Shown piece by piece: positions 26,857 to 36,142 of a stretch of 64,000 nt of DNA. A program made the translations under genes and the position numbers. The notes beneath the pieces were generated by a model. The model saw nothing but the letters and a program-made list of their open reading frames with translations, was not told where the DNA came from and made no database searches. The stretch is from positions 555,667 to 619,666 of the forward strand of contig NZ_FOMH01000002.1 of assembly GCF_900112575.1 (NCBI RefSeq), given 5' to 3'. The DNA is from Flavobacterium phragmitis (GTDB taxonomy: Bacteria > Bacteroidota > Bacteroidia > Flavobacteriales > Flavobacteriaceae). The number at the start of each line of letters is the position of its first letter. Positions within the stretch are counted from its first letter, which is position 1.

Positions 26857-29190
26857 CTAATATTTACTTTTATTAGGCTTATTACTCATATAAAACGTAA
26901 TTTTTCCTCCATTCATCACATCTTCATGTTTTAAAAATGGTCTGTCTAAAGGTTTTCCGTTCAAAAGAACTTTGCTCACAAATACATTTTTATCGGATTG
27001 GTTCACTGTTTCGACTTCAAAGCTTTTTCCGTTTTCTAAATTGAAAGTTCCTTTCTTTACCAGCGGGCTTCCCAAAGCATATTCATCAGAACCTGGTGCA
27101 ACAGGATAAAAGCCTAAACTGCTGAAAATATACCAGACACTCATTTGTCCGAAATCATCATTTCCTCCTAAACCATCTGCTCCGTTACGATACATCTTTT
27201 TCAAAATCATTCTGATTTTATCCTGTGCTTTCCAAGGCGAATCTGTCCAATTGTACAAATACACAACATGGTGAGAAGGTTCATTTCCGTGAACGTAATT
27301 TCCAATGATTCCGTCTCTGGTAATGTCTTCTGTATTTTCAAAATATTTGTCTGGAAGATGCATATTGAACAACGAATCTAAACGAACTTTAAACTGATCG
27401 TTTCCTCCCATCATTTTAATCATTTCTAATGGATTATGAGGAACGTACAAACTGTAATTCCACGAATTTCCCTCAATAAAACCTTGTCCATGGGTATCCA
27501 AAGGATCGAACTCTTTTTTAAAAGTTCCATCAGCTAATTTTGGGCGCATAAAACCGATTTTCGCGTCATAAACATTTTTATAGTTTTCAGATCTCTTAAT
27601 AAATTCATTATAAACATCTGTTTTTCCAAGTTTCTTTGCCGCTTGAGCAATTGCCCAGTCATCGTAAGCATATTCCAAAGTTTTAGAAACCGAAGCTCCG
27701 TTTTTATCTTCAGGAACGTAACCTTGTTTCATATAATATTCTAATCCGTCGTAATATGGAACTTTTGCAGTATTGACACAAGCTTGAAGTGCCTTTTCTG
27801 CATCAAAACTAATATTACCTTTTACGATTGCATCTGCGACAACAGAAACCGAATGATAGCCAATCATACACCAGTTTTCATTGGCATAATGTGACCAGAT
27901 TGGCAGCATTTTATGTACGCTCTGATCAGAATGTGCCAGCATGGAACTAACCATATCCGCATTTCGTTTTGGCTGGACAATATTAAAGAAAGGATGCAAA
28001 GCGCGATAAGTATCCCAAAGCGAATAACTGGTGTAATTGGTAAAGTTTTCTGCTTTGTGAACATTCATGTCCAAACCTTTATAATTTCGGTCTAAATCCA
28101 TGTATTCTGTTGGCCCAAGAAAGGCATGATACATCGCAGTATAGAAATTAACCAAATCTTCTTTTTGAATCGTTTCTACCTGAATTTTATTCAATTCTTT
28201 GTTCCAGATTTCCTGACTTTGTTTTTTTACTTTTTCAAAATCCCAGTCAGGAGTTTCTTTTTTCATATTTTCTAAAGCACCTGCAGAACTCACTGGAGAC
28301 AAAGCCATCTTGATTTTAATTTTTTCTCCTTCATTGGTATCAAAATCAAAGAACAATTTTAAGTTTTGTCCTGCCATTTCAGGGAAATTCTTGGTTTGAT
28401 CAAATCTTCCCCAAAAACCTCTGTAAACGCTTTTTTCTTGTGCCGCTTGTCCGTAGCTTTTGATTGGTTTGCTGAAAGACATGGCAAAATAAACAGTTCG
28501 GGTCCTCGCCCATCCATTGGTTTGGCGATAGCCTGTAATCAAAGTATCGTTTTCTACTCGCACAAAAGTCCAAACGTTCTTCTTATCATAATTGTAAATT
28601 CCAGAAGTTAAATCCAAAATGATATGTGCTTCATCTGACTTTGGAAAAGTATATTGATGCATTCCAACCCGTGTTGTTGCCGTCAATTCTGCTTTGATTT
28701 TATGATCTTCTAAAAAAACGCTGTAATATGCTGGTTCTGCTTTTTCTGTTGCATGCGAAAATGCCGATCTATAACCCGATAAAGGTTTTGAAGCAACACC
28801 CGGATTTAATTGTAGTTTTCCTGTTGTAGGCATGATTAAAAAATCACCTAAATCAGAATGCCCCGTTCCGCTGAAATGCGTGTGGCTGAATCCTACGATT
28901 GTTTTATCTTCATATTGATATCCGGCACAATATTTATAAACTTCTCCATTATATTTTCCGTTTAAGCTGTAAGCAATCGTATCGGTTTCCGGGCTTAACT
29001 GAACGCTTCCAAAAGGTACGGTTGCACCAGGATAAGTATGTCCCATTCTCGCTGTTCCAATCATTGGATCAACGTACTGAATCAGGTTTCTTTTTTCATT
29101 TACTTTCTTCTGTGCACTTATATTAGGCGCAAAACCAAGCATTAAAAGAGATATTCCAAAAAGAAAATTTCTGTGGATAATTGTAATCAT
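26857..29190 (-). CDS. GH92 family glycoside hydrolase (alpha-mannosidase-like)
   Basis: A 777-aa exported enzyme with a signal peptide (residues 1-26, ending NISAQ). GH92 enzymes are calcium-dependent exo-alpha-mannosidases acting on yeast mannan and N-glycans. Family signs are the N-terminal YVDPMIGT...GHTYPGATVPFG (about residue 40), YSLWDTYRALHP (about residue 392), the GNEPSHH motif (about residue 655) and GGNDDFGQMSVWY (about residue 696), close to the catalytic Glu/Asp region. No T9SS domain is visible, so it is probably periplasmic. No SusC/SusD pair or other polysaccharide utilisation genes are adjacent. Confidence 0.93.
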   Translation of the reverse strand: MITIIHRNFLFGISLLMLGFAPNISAQKKVNEKRNLIQYVDPMIGTARMGHTYPGATVPFGSVQLSPETDTIAYSLNGKYNGEVYKYCAGYQYEDKTIVGFSHTHFSGTGHSDLGDFLIMPTTGKLQLNPGVASKPLSGYRSAFSHATEKAEPAYYSVFLEDHKIKAELTATTRVGMHQYTFPKSDEAHIILDLTSGIYNYDKKNVWTFVRVENDTLITGYRQTNGWARTRTVYFAMSFSKPIKSYGQAAQEKSVYRGFWGRFDQTKNFPEMAGQNLKLFFDFDTNEGEKIKIKMALSPVSSAGALENMKKETPDWDFEKVKKQSQEIWNKELNKIQVETIQKEDLVNFYTAMYHAFLGPTEYMDLDRNYKGLDMNVHKAENFTNYTSYSLWDTYRALHPFFNIVQPKRNADMVSSMLAHSDQSVHKMLPIWSHYANENWCMIGYHSVSVVADAIVKGNISFDAEKALQACVNTAKVPYYDGLEYYMKQGYVPEDKNGASVSKTLEYAYDDWAIAQAAKKLGKTDVYNEFIKRSENYKNVYDAKIGFMRPKLADGTFKKEFDPLDTHGQGFIEGNSWNYSLYVPHNPLEMIKMMGGNDQFKVRLDSLFNMHLPDKYFENTEDITRDGIIGNYVHGNEPSHHVVYLYNWTDSPWKAQDKIRMILKKMYRNGADGLGGNDDFGQMSVWYIFSSLGFYPVAPGSDEYALGSPLVKKGTFNLENGKSFEVETVNQSDKNVFVSKVLLNGKPLDRPFLKHEDVMNGGKITFYMSNKPNKSKY

Positions 29191-29286
29191 TTTATCGTTC
29201 TTCTTATTTTTTGTTTTAATTCAGAAAAATACAACAAAAACTGTTTTTAAAAAATATAATTTTAATGCCGCTCAAAAGGTTTTAAA

Positions 29287-29294
29287 TATCTTTG
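29287..29294 (+). promoter_or_regulatory. -7 promoter box of the gene at 29319
   Basis: TATCTTTG matches TAnnTTTG, 25 bp before the ATG at 29319. TTTAATG in place of a TTG is found at about the -33 position. Confidence 0.45.
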
Positions 29295-29318
29295 ATATAT
29301 TAAAAGTATAGCCCTAAA

Positions 29319-29942
29319 ATGAAAAAGTATATTTTACTTCTGTTTTCTTTGTATTCTACCTTTGTTTTTTCTCAAAAAACAGAAAGCCGTAAACTTACCA
29401 AAACAGAAATCCATGAAAGAGAATTGGAAAACACAACTGATTTTCCTATTTACAGAGCTATTGAATTTCAGGATAAAGGCGGTGTTTTTGAATTGGTCTT
29501 AGGCGAAAATCAAAAAAAAATCTCTGAAAAAGATACTTTAAATACCAAAATACAAGCTATTTGTGTAGTAAATGATCACGGCGGTTTTCTTGAAAAATGG
29601 CGAATTAATGATTTATTAGAAGATTACGATCCGAAAGAAACAAATATTTGGTTTTGGACAAAATACTGCACTACTACAGATCTTGATGGAGATGGTTATA
29701 TCGATCCCGTTATTGTATATGGAAGTAAAACGGAATACGGAGAAATAAGACGTGTAAAAATTATTACGGTTTACAAAAACAAAAAATATGTAATCCGCGC
29801 AGTCGAATGTGACTTAGATTATTGCAGAAGTTTCAAAAAAGACCAGAATTGGAATACGCTCCCGCAGAAAATCAAAACATCTATTGATCAGTTAGTGGTA
29901 AAACTTAGAAAAGAACAGAATTTACTATTGAAAGACGGTTAG
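29319..29942 (+). CDS. Exported protein with an FG-GAP-like calcium motif
   Basis: A 207-aa protein with a signal peptide (residues 1-18, ending VFSQ). About residue 122 it has TTDLDGDGYIDPVIVYGS, the DxDxDG calcium-binding loop of FG-GAP-like repeats. Two Cys-containing segments flank it (KYCTTTD and CDLDYCRSF). The gene looks well formed and starts behind a good -7 box. It may belong to a Bacteroidetes surface-protein family (one named after a Riemerella polysaccharide gene comes to mind), but I cannot confirm this. Confidence 0.65.
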   Translation: MKKYILLLFSLYSTFVFSQKTESRKLTKTEIHERELENTTDFPIYRAIEFQDKGGVFELVLGENQKKISEKDTLNTKIQAICVVNDHGGFLEKWRINDLLEDYDPKETNIWFWTKYCTTTDLDGDGYIDPVIVYGSKTEYGEIRRVKIITVYKNKKYVIRAVECDLDYCRSFKKDQNWNTLPQKIKTSIDQLVVKLRKEQNLLLKDG

Positions 29943-30035
29943 ATTAAATTCCAAATTTAAAAATTACTTCGTCTGTTCGCTATCGCTAGAGTCCAAATAC
30001 CAAAAAACTTCAAACTTGAAACCTGAAACAAAAAC

Positions 30036-30392
30036 CTACTCACTCATTTCATCGTAACGTTCCGGAACTTGCGGATCGTAAAGTGGACATTTGAATTCTT
30101 CCATGATCTCTACTAGTTTATTCATGGTTTTTCCTTCTGTGCCGTAACAGTCAATTTTTACGCTTTGCGGTGTTGTGATGACTTGGAAAGCTCCTTTTCC
30201 TTTTTGATTTTTCCAGCTGTTTTCGTCCACTCTTTCCCAGTCTGAAAAAACAGAATTGATTCTATTTACAATTACTTCTGTTTGAAGAATGGCTAAACCT
30301 TCTACTTCTTGTTTTTCAATAAGCGCTTCATAAACTTCCTGATTGTTCAGGTAAATTTCGTCTAGATATCTCCAAAAAAGTAATTCGTACAT
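30036..30392 (-). CDS. Hypothetical protein
   Basis: A 118-aa soluble protein with no signal peptide. It starts YELLFWRYLDEIYLNNQEVYEAL and has a beta-rich middle (AFQVITTPQSVKIDCYG) and a short C-terminal part (FKCPLYDPQVPERYDE). I do not recognise the family. The length and codon use look like those of its neighbours. It stands between the FG-GAP-like gene (convergent) and an IR-arm region. Confidence 0.65.
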   Translation of the reverse strand: MYELLFWRYLDEIYLNNQEVYEALIEKQEVEGLAILQTEVIVNRINSVFSDWERVDENSWKNQKGKGAFQVITTPQSVKIDCYGTEGKTMNKLVEIMEEFKCPLYDPQVPERYDEMSE

Positions 30393-30569
30393 AGTAATAT
30401 TTTTAAACCATATAAGAGATATAAGAAAATATAAGTGCTTTCAAAATCAATTCCATCCTGAACAAAATTGAAGGCGGTCAAATCAAAAAAAGGCTTCGAC
30501 TTCGCTCAGCCTGACAATAAAACCAACCTACTTAAAATGAACTTATATCACTTATATGGTTAATTTATT

Positions 30570-31748
30570 TTAATAATTGAATGTTCCGTATTCGCTAGTA
30601 ATAGTAAGTTTTTTAGAATCAGAAGCTTCTACTCTACCTACGATTTGAGCATCTACATTGAATGATTTTGAAATTTGAATAATATCTTGCGCGATATTTT
30701 CAGGAACATATAATTCCATTCTGTGACCACAGTTAAAAACCTGATACATTTCTTTCCAATCGGTTTTAGATTGCTCTTGGATTAATTTGAACAATGGCGG
30801 TACTGGAAATAAATTATCTTTTATAACATGTAAGTCTTTTACAAAATGTAAAATTTTAGTTTGTGCACCACCACTGCAGTGTACCATTCCGTGAATATCT
30901 TCTGGAGTATATTTATCTAAAATTTTCTTGATAATTGGCGCGTAAGTTCTGGTTGGAGAAAGGACTAATTGACCTGCATTGATTGGGCTGTTTTCAACTT
31001 CATCAGTTAAGTTTACCTGTCCTGAATAAATCAATTCTTCTGGAACAGCGGCATCATAACTTTCTGGGTATTTTTTAGCCAAATATTTCCCGAAAACATC
31101 ATGACGTGCCGATGTTAATCCGTTACTTCCCATTCCACCGTTATAGCTTTTCTCGTAAGTTGCCTGTCCGAAAGAAGCCAAACCTACAATTACGTCACCT
31201 GCTTTGATATTAGCATTATCTACAACATCAGAACGTTTCATACGAGCAGTTACGGTAGAATCTACAATGATAGTACGAACCACATCTCCAACATCTGCCG
31301 TTTCACCCCCTGTTGAATGAATGGTTACACCAAAAGATTTTAATTCGTTGATTAATTCTTCTGTTCCGTTGATGATTGCTGAGATAACTTCAGCTGGAAT
31401 TAAATTTTTATTTCTACCAATAGTTGAAGAAAGCAAGATATTATCAGTTGCTCCAACACATAATAAATCATCAATATTCATGATTAAGGCATCCTGAGCG
31501 ATTCCTTTCCAAACAGAAAGATCTCCAGTTTCTTTCCAATACATATAAGCCAAAGATGATTTTGTTCCTGCTCCATCAGCATGCATGATCAAACAGTGTT
31601 CTGCATCTTGCGTTAAATAATCGGGAACAATTTTGCAGAAAGCCTGCGGAAATAAACCTTTGTCAATATTTTTAATGGCGTTGTGTACATCTTCTTTTGA
31701 TGCCGAAACACCTCTTTGCGCGTACCTTTTGCTAGAATCTGAACTCAT
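30570..31748 (-). CDS. purM: AIR synthase (PurM) family protein
   Basis: A 392-aa protein of the PurM/AIR synthase superfamily, which uses ATP to form 5-aminoimidazole ribotide in purine synthesis. Signs are the N-terminal ATP/FGAM-binding loop (HADGAGTKSSLAY, about residue 56), MNIDDLLCVGA, STGGETADVGDVVRTI (about residue 145) and the C-terminal HCSGGAQTK (about residue 290). It is longer than the about 345 aa of E. coli PurM and fits a Bacteroidetes variant. A second, classical PurM elsewhere in the genome would make this an AIR-synthase-related protein, so the symbol is tentative. Confidence 0.8.
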   Translation of the reverse strand: MSSDSSKRYAQRGVSASKEDVHNAIKNIDKGLFPQAFCKIVPDYLTQDAEHCLIMHADGAGTKSSLAYMYWKETGDLSVWKGIAQDALIMNIDDLLCVGATDNILLSSTIGRNKNLIPAEVISAIINGTEELINELKSFGVTIHSTGGETADVGDVVRTIIVDSTVTARMKRSDVVDNANIKAGDVIVGLASFGQATYEKSYNGGMGSNGLTSARHDVFGKYLAKKYPESYDAAVPEELIYSGQVNLTDEVENSPINAGQLVLSPTRTYAPIIKKILDKYTPEDIHGMVHCSGGAQTKILHFVKDLHVIKDNLFPVPPLFKLIQEQSKTDWKEMYQVFNCGHRMELYVPENIAQDIIQISKSFNVDAQIVGRVEASDSKKLTITSEYGTFNY

Positions 31749-31828
31749 GAAAATTAGTTTGTGTTGATGTGGTGCAAAGATAATCCCTTTTTTTAATTCT
31801 TTGACTTATTCGATTATTTGATTCATAA

Positions 31829-31862
31829 AAAAAATCGGCAGAATGGGTTCTTCCGCCGATTT
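31829..31862 (-). terminator. Orphan terminator upstream of purM
   Basis: AAATCGGCAGAA / TTCCGCCGATTT stem with T7 on the minus strand. It lies upstream of purM and below the separate terminator of the glutamine synthetase, so it must end some transcript begun between about 31870 and 32100. No recognised gene lies there; a 64-codon frame (31806-32000) with a hydrophobic N-terminus overlaps it but ends beyond the hairpin. Confidence 0.65.
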
Positions 31863-32111
31863 CCCTAAATAAAATTGGTTATGAAGCTTTTGGCTTGCTA
31901 TTTTTATCTTTTCAAAACTTCTTTGAAATAATTGATTTAGTCTCAAAATCATAACCAAAATTAGAAAACTTATTAAAACAGCAACTAAGCAAACCCACAT
32001 ATTTTCAACAACTTAGCATCTTTTCGACAAACTGTAAGACTATCCCGATGAACTTCGAAATTCACAAAAAATAAAAACAGGAATTTACTTTCTATTTTTT
32101 CAAATTACTAA

Positions 32112-32146
32112 AAACAAAAAGCCTGTCTCGCATGGAAACAGGCTTT
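32112..32146 (-). terminator. Terminator of glutamine synthetase III
   Basis: AAAGCCTGT / ACAGGCTTT stem followed on the minus strand by TTTTTGTTTTT, 20 bp beyond the stop of the gene at 32166. Confidence 0.8.
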
Positions 32147-32165
32147 AATACAATGAAATAGAAAA

Positions 32166-34355
32166 TTATTTCATAAACAATAACTCTCTGTATTTAGTTA
32201 ATGTCCAGCTTTCATCATCTACTAATAATTCCAATTTATCACAGTGATTACGGATTTCATCAAAATACGGTTTCACTTTATTGCAATACGCTTCTGCCAT
32301 TTTTTGAGCATCTGTCAATTGATTGGCTTTCTTTCTTTCATTAGTCATTGCCAATACTTTCGAATTGATTCCTTCAATATGGCCAGAAATTTCTTTTATT
32401 AAAACGATCTGCTCTCTTGCAAGAGTTTCAAACTCTTTTCCGAAGATTTCTTTTAATCCTTTTACATTTTCAATTAATGTATTTTGGTAACGAATCGCAG
32501 TTGGGATTACGTGGTTTCTAGAAATATCTCCTAAAACTCTTCCTTCAATCTGAATTTTTTTAGTGTATTCTTCTAATTCAATTTCGTAACGTGCTTCCGC
32601 TTCAACGTGATTAAAGATTCCTAACTGTTCAAATAAGTCCAAAGCTTGTTTAGAAACCTTAGCTTTAATCGCTTCGGGAGTTGTTTTAAAGTTGCTTAAA
32701 CCTCTTTTCGCTGCTTCTTTTTCCCAAGCTTCGCTGTAACCGTCGCCTTCAAAAAGGATTTTTTTAGATTGTTTGATATATTCTCTTAAGACATTAAAAA
32801 TCGCATCGTCTTTTTTCATGTCTTTATTTTCAATCAAGTTCTCTACTTCGTTTTTAAAGTCAATTAACTGTTTGGCAACAATAGCATTTAAAGTTGTCAT
32901 TGCATTGGAACAGTTTGAATTGGATCCAACAGCTCTAAATTCCCATTTATTTCCTGTGAAAGCAAAAGGTGAAGTTCTGTTACGATCTGTATTATCTAAT
33001 AATACGTCTGGAATTTTTCCAACAACATTTAATTTAAGATCCGTTTTTTCTTCTGGTGAAAGTTTTCCAGTGGTTACACTTTCTAACTCAGACAAAACTT
33101 TTGTTAACTGCGCTCCGATGAAAACAGACATAATCGCTGGTGGCGCTTCGTTTGCTCCTAACCTATGATCGTTACTTGCAGTTGCAATAGAAGCTCTTAA
33201 TAAAGTTTCGTTATCATTAACCGCTTTAATCGTATTAATAAAGAAAGTCAAAAACTGTAAGTTACTCATTGGCGTTTTGCTTGGACTTAATAAGTTAACT
33301 CCCGTATCTGTTGCCAACGACCAGTTATTGTGTTTTCCGGATCCGTTTACCCCTTTAAATGGTTTTTCATGGAATAATACTTTAAAATCATGACGCTCTG
33401 CTACTCTCTGCATTACATCCATTAATAAAGAGTTGTGATCAACCGCTAAGTTTGTCTCTTCAAAAATCGGAGCCAACTCAAACTGATTTGGTGCAACTTC
33501 ATTATGGCGTGTTTTTACTGGAATTCCCAACAACATACATTCCTGTTCTAAATCTCTCATATAAGTAAGCGCACGCGTAGGAATCGATCCGAAATAGTGA
33601 TCATCTAACTGCTGTCCTTTTGCAGAAGTATGTCCCAACAAAGTTCTTCCTGTCATCATCAAGTCAGGACGGGAATTTGCCAATGCTTTATCAATCAAAA
33701 AATATTCCTGTTCCCAACCTAAAGTAGCAGTTACCTTTTTTACATTTTTATCAAAATAACGGCAAACTTCTGTAGCTGCTTCATCAATTGCAGATAATGC
33801 TCTTAATAAAGGTATTTTATTATCTAAAGCTTCACCTGTGTAAGCGATAAAAACAGTTGGAATACATAAAGTTGTACCATATATAAAAGCTGGTGAAGTT
33901 GGATCCCAAGCTGTATAACCTCTTGCTTCGAATGTATTTCTGATTCCTCCGTTCGGGAAACTAGATGCATCTGGTTCCTGTTGTACTAATTGTGCACCGC
34001 CAAATTTTTCTACAGGATCACTTCCGTCATAAGAAGTTTCGAAAAAAGCATCGTGCTTCTCTGCAGTTGTTCCTGTTAAAGGCTGAAACCAGTGTGTATA
34101 ATGTGTAACTCCTTTTGCAAGAGCCCATTCTTTCATACCCATCGCAATGTAGTCTGCCAGCTTTCTGTCAATTTTAGTTCCGTGTTGAATAGCATCTCTA
34201 ACCCCTTTAAAGGCGTCAGAAGTTAAGTATTGCTTCATTGCTTTTTCATTAAACACATTTGAACCAAATAGACTAGACTTTCTGTCGATTTCTTCAAAAT
34301 GTACCGGCTTTCTGTTTGAAGCTTCTTTTAGGGCTTGGAAACGTAATGTTGACAT
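32166..34355 (-). CDS. glnN: Glutamine synthetase type III
   Basis: A 729-aa enzyme that makes glutamine from glutamate, ammonia and ATP. The length, well above the about 470 aa of type I, is that of GSIII, common in Bacteroidetes and cyanobacteria. Motifs are VHYTHWFQPLTG (about residue 80), GWEQEYFLID (about residue 218), AVDHNSLLMDV, HEKPFKGVNGSGKHNNWSL (about residue 333) and FAFTGNKWEFRAVGS (about residue 470). The C-terminal 150 residues are long helices. It is divergent from a type II glutamine synthetase across 428 bp. Confidence 0.95.
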   Translation of the reverse strand: MSTLRFQALKEASNRKPVHFEEIDRKSSLFGSNVFNEKAMKQYLTSDAFKGVRDAIQHGTKIDRKLADYIAMGMKEWALAKGVTHYTHWFQPLTGTTAEKHDAFFETSYDGSDPVEKFGGAQLVQQEPDASSFPNGGIRNTFEARGYTAWDPTSPAFIYGTTLCIPTVFIAYTGEALDNKIPLLRALSAIDEAATEVCRYFDKNVKKVTATLGWEQEYFLIDKALANSRPDLMMTGRTLLGHTSAKGQQLDDHYFGSIPTRALTYMRDLEQECMLLGIPVKTRHNEVAPNQFELAPIFEETNLAVDHNSLLMDVMQRVAERHDFKVLFHEKPFKGVNGSGKHNNWSLATDTGVNLLSPSKTPMSNLQFLTFFINTIKAVNDNETLLRASIATASNDHRLGANEAPPAIMSVFIGAQLTKVLSELESVTTGKLSPEEKTDLKLNVVGKIPDVLLDNTDRNRTSPFAFTGNKWEFRAVGSNSNCSNAMTTLNAIVAKQLIDFKNEVENLIENKDMKKDDAIFNVLREYIKQSKKILFEGDGYSEAWEKEAAKRGLSNFKTTPEAIKAKVSKQALDLFEQLGIFNHVEAEARYEIELEEYTKKIQIEGRVLGDISRNHVIPTAIRYQNTLIENVKGLKEIFGKEFETLAREQIVLIKEISGHIEGINSKVLAMTNERKKANQLTDAQKMAEAYCNKVKPYFDEIRNHCDKLELLVDDESWTLTKYRELLFMK

Positions 34356-34404
34356 GATTATAATTTTAAAAATTCGTATTATTTTTCATATAAAAAATGA
34401 TCTG

Positions 34405-34412
34405 CAAATATA
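34405..34412 (-). promoter_or_regulatory. -7 promoter box of glutamine synthetase III
   Basis: Minus-strand TATATTTG is an exact TAnnTTTG match, about 50 bp before the ATG at 34355. The rest of the 34356-34783 gap is very AT-rich. Confidence 0.5.
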
Positions 34413-34737
34413 AAGAAATAAAATCCCTGTTTTAAACTAAAAACAGAGAATTTAACAAAAGGATTTTTCAACAGAAATCCCCTTTTTTAAAGAATAATGA
34501 AGTCGTTGTAAAGAAATATAACAAAATACCTCAATACTATCCATTAAATAAACATTTTTTGACAATTCCTTAACCCAAAAATTCAAAAACAGTACGTTTT
34601 TTTTACGAATTTATTTTTTTACAGCGTCAAAAATTACTTTTTTAAAAATATACCCCCGACAAAATTGCGCTTCTCTAAAAAATAGTACTTCCTAAAACAA
34701 AATAGCCCCCTAATTTTTAGGACTAAAAAAATAAATC

Positions 34738-34745
34738 TATATTTG
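34738..34745 (+). promoter_or_regulatory. -7 promoter box of glutamine synthetase II
   Basis: TATATTTG, the same box as the divergent GSIII gene, 38 bp before the ATG at 34784. A small inverted repeat CCTAATTTTTAGG lies 13 bp upstream of the box, where an operator could overlap the polymerase site. Confidence 0.5.
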
Positions 34746-34783
34746 ACCCAGCGAAAAAACAAAAAAAATAAATTTATATTATT

Positions 34784-35800
34784 ATGGCTAAAATTAAGTT
34801 AGAGTACATTTGGTTAGACGGATATGAACCAACTCAAAATCTTAGAAGTAAAACTAAAGTTGAAGAGCACGAAAATTTCAAAGGAACATTAGAAGAACTT
34901 GGAAATTGGTCATTTGACGGTTCGTCAACGAAACAAGCTGAAGGTGGATCTTCTGACTGTTTATTAGTTCCTGTTGCAATCTATCCAGATCCAACACGTA
35001 TTAACGGATGGTTAGTAATGTCTGAAGTTATGTATGCTGATGGAACGCCGCACCCATCTAACGGTAGAGCCACAATTGATGATGATAATGATGATTTCTG
35101 GTTCGGATTCGAGCAAGAGTATTTCATCATGGATACTAAAACACAACTTCCACTTGGTTTCCCAGTTGGAGGATACCCTGCTCCACAAGGGATGTACTAC
35201 TGTTCAGTAGGTGGAAAAAACACTCACGGTAGAAAATTAGTTGAAGAGCATGCTGATTTATGTATCGCTGCTGGAATCAACTTTGAAGGAATCAACCAAG
35301 AGGTTGCTTGCGGACAATGGGAATTCCAATTATTCGCTAAAGGAGCTAAAAAAGCTGGAGATGAAATCTGGGTTGCTCGTTACCTATTAGACCGTTTGAC
35401 TGAGAAATATGGTTACTACATCGAATATCACCCAAAACCTCTAGGAGATACTGACTGGAATGGTTCTGGAATGCACGCTAACTTCTCTAACACTGTATTA
35501 AGAACATGTGGAGACCAAGCAACTTACGAAAGAATCTGTGAAGCTTTCCGTCCTGTTACAGCTGAGCACATCGCTGTTTACGGAGCTTACAACGATCAAC
35601 GTTTAACTGGTAAGCACGAAACTGCTTCAATCCACGATTTCTCTTATGGAGTTTCAGACAGAGGATGTTCTATCAGAATTCCTTTGATGACTGTTCAAAA
35701 AGGATGGAAAGGTTGGTTGGAAGACAGAAGACCAGCTTCAAACGGAGACCCTTACAAAATTGCTGCTAGAATTATCAAAACTGTTAAATCAGCGCTATAA
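34784..35800 (+). CDS. Glutamine synthetase type II (eukaryote-like)
   Basis: A 338-aa enzyme of the short, eukaryote-like GSII class. It has YIWLDGYEPTQNLRSKT at the start, GNWSFDGSSTKQAEG (about residue 42), WFGFEQEYFIMD (about residue 104), GINQEVACGQWEFQLF (about residue 169), DWNGSGMHANFS (about residue 226) and the ending SIRIPL...YLEDRRP-like segment (WLEDRRPASNGDPY, about residue 316). The metal and ATP residues appear intact. The regulatory Tyr-adenylylation loop of type I is absent, as expected. Cotranscription with another gene is not seen; a terminator follows at 35826. Confidence 0.93.
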   Translation: MAKIKLEYIWLDGYEPTQNLRSKTKVEEHENFKGTLEELGNWSFDGSSTKQAEGGSSDCLLVPVAIYPDPTRINGWLVMSEVMYADGTPHPSNGRATIDDDNDDFWFGFEQEYFIMDTKTQLPLGFPVGGYPAPQGMYYCSVGGKNTHGRKLVEEHADLCIAAGINFEGINQEVACGQWEFQLFAKGAKKAGDEIWVARYLLDRLTEKYGYYIEYHPKPLGDTDWNGSGMHANFSNTVLRTCGDQATYERICEAFRPVTAEHIAVYGAYNDQRLTGKHETASIHDFSYGVSDRGCSIRIPLMTVQKGWKGWLEDRRPASNGDPYKIAARIIKTVKSAL

Positions 35801-35825
35801 TTTTAAGCTTACAATATATTATTCA

Positions 35826-35860
35826 AAAAGTGCCAGCATTACTTGTTGGCACTTTTTTTT
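35826..35860 (+). terminator. Terminator of glutamine synthetase II
   Basis: AAAAGTGCCAGCA TTACT TGTTGGCACTTTT followed by T4. Confidence 0.9.
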
Positions 35861-35874
35861 AGCTATATCAAATC

Positions 35875-35907
35875 AAACCCGACAGGTTTTAGAAACCTGT
35901 CGGGTTT
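35875..35907. repeat. CCCGACAGG hairpin
   Basis: AAACCCGACAGGTTT TAG AAACCTGTCGGGTTT, a perfect 15-bp inverted repeat. It belongs to the same family as 26397, 52279 and 55085. Confidence 0.8.
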
Positions 35908-35925
35908 AAAAAGTCCAACGATACC

Positions 35926-35958
35926 AACTTTGTCAAAGTTTGAAACTTTGACAAAGTT
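35926..35958. repeat. AACTTTGTCAAAG palindrome
   Basis: AACTTTGTCAAAGTTT followed by GAAACTTTGACAAAGTT: a near-perfect palindrome with almost no loop. It is adjacent to the previous hairpin. The remaining DNA up to terC is AT-rich with no recognised element except a -7 box at 36112. Confidence 0.75.
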
Positions 35959-36111
35959 CTACAATAACAGAAAACATATCTCATTTAAACGCCAAACCTA
36001 TCAATTTCAACTTAAAAAACCTCATAACTTTATAACACTTAACATTTTACAAATAACAAACATTACTTAACTTTAAAACTAAATTTAATTTTTAAGTTAA
36101 AGTTCAAAACT

Positions 36112-36119
36112 TATCTTTG
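36112..36119 (+). promoter_or_regulatory. -7 promoter box of terC
   Basis: TATCTTTG matches TAnnTTTG, 24 bp before the ATG at 36143. No yybP-ykoY-type manganese riboswitch is visible upstream. Confidence 0.45.
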
Positions 36120-36142
36120 TATATCATTTAAAAAAACAATTT

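Noticed and set aside
36000..36142. Manganese (yybP-ykoY) riboswitch before terC
   Set aside because: The sequence is AT-rich with no paired stems of the needed type.
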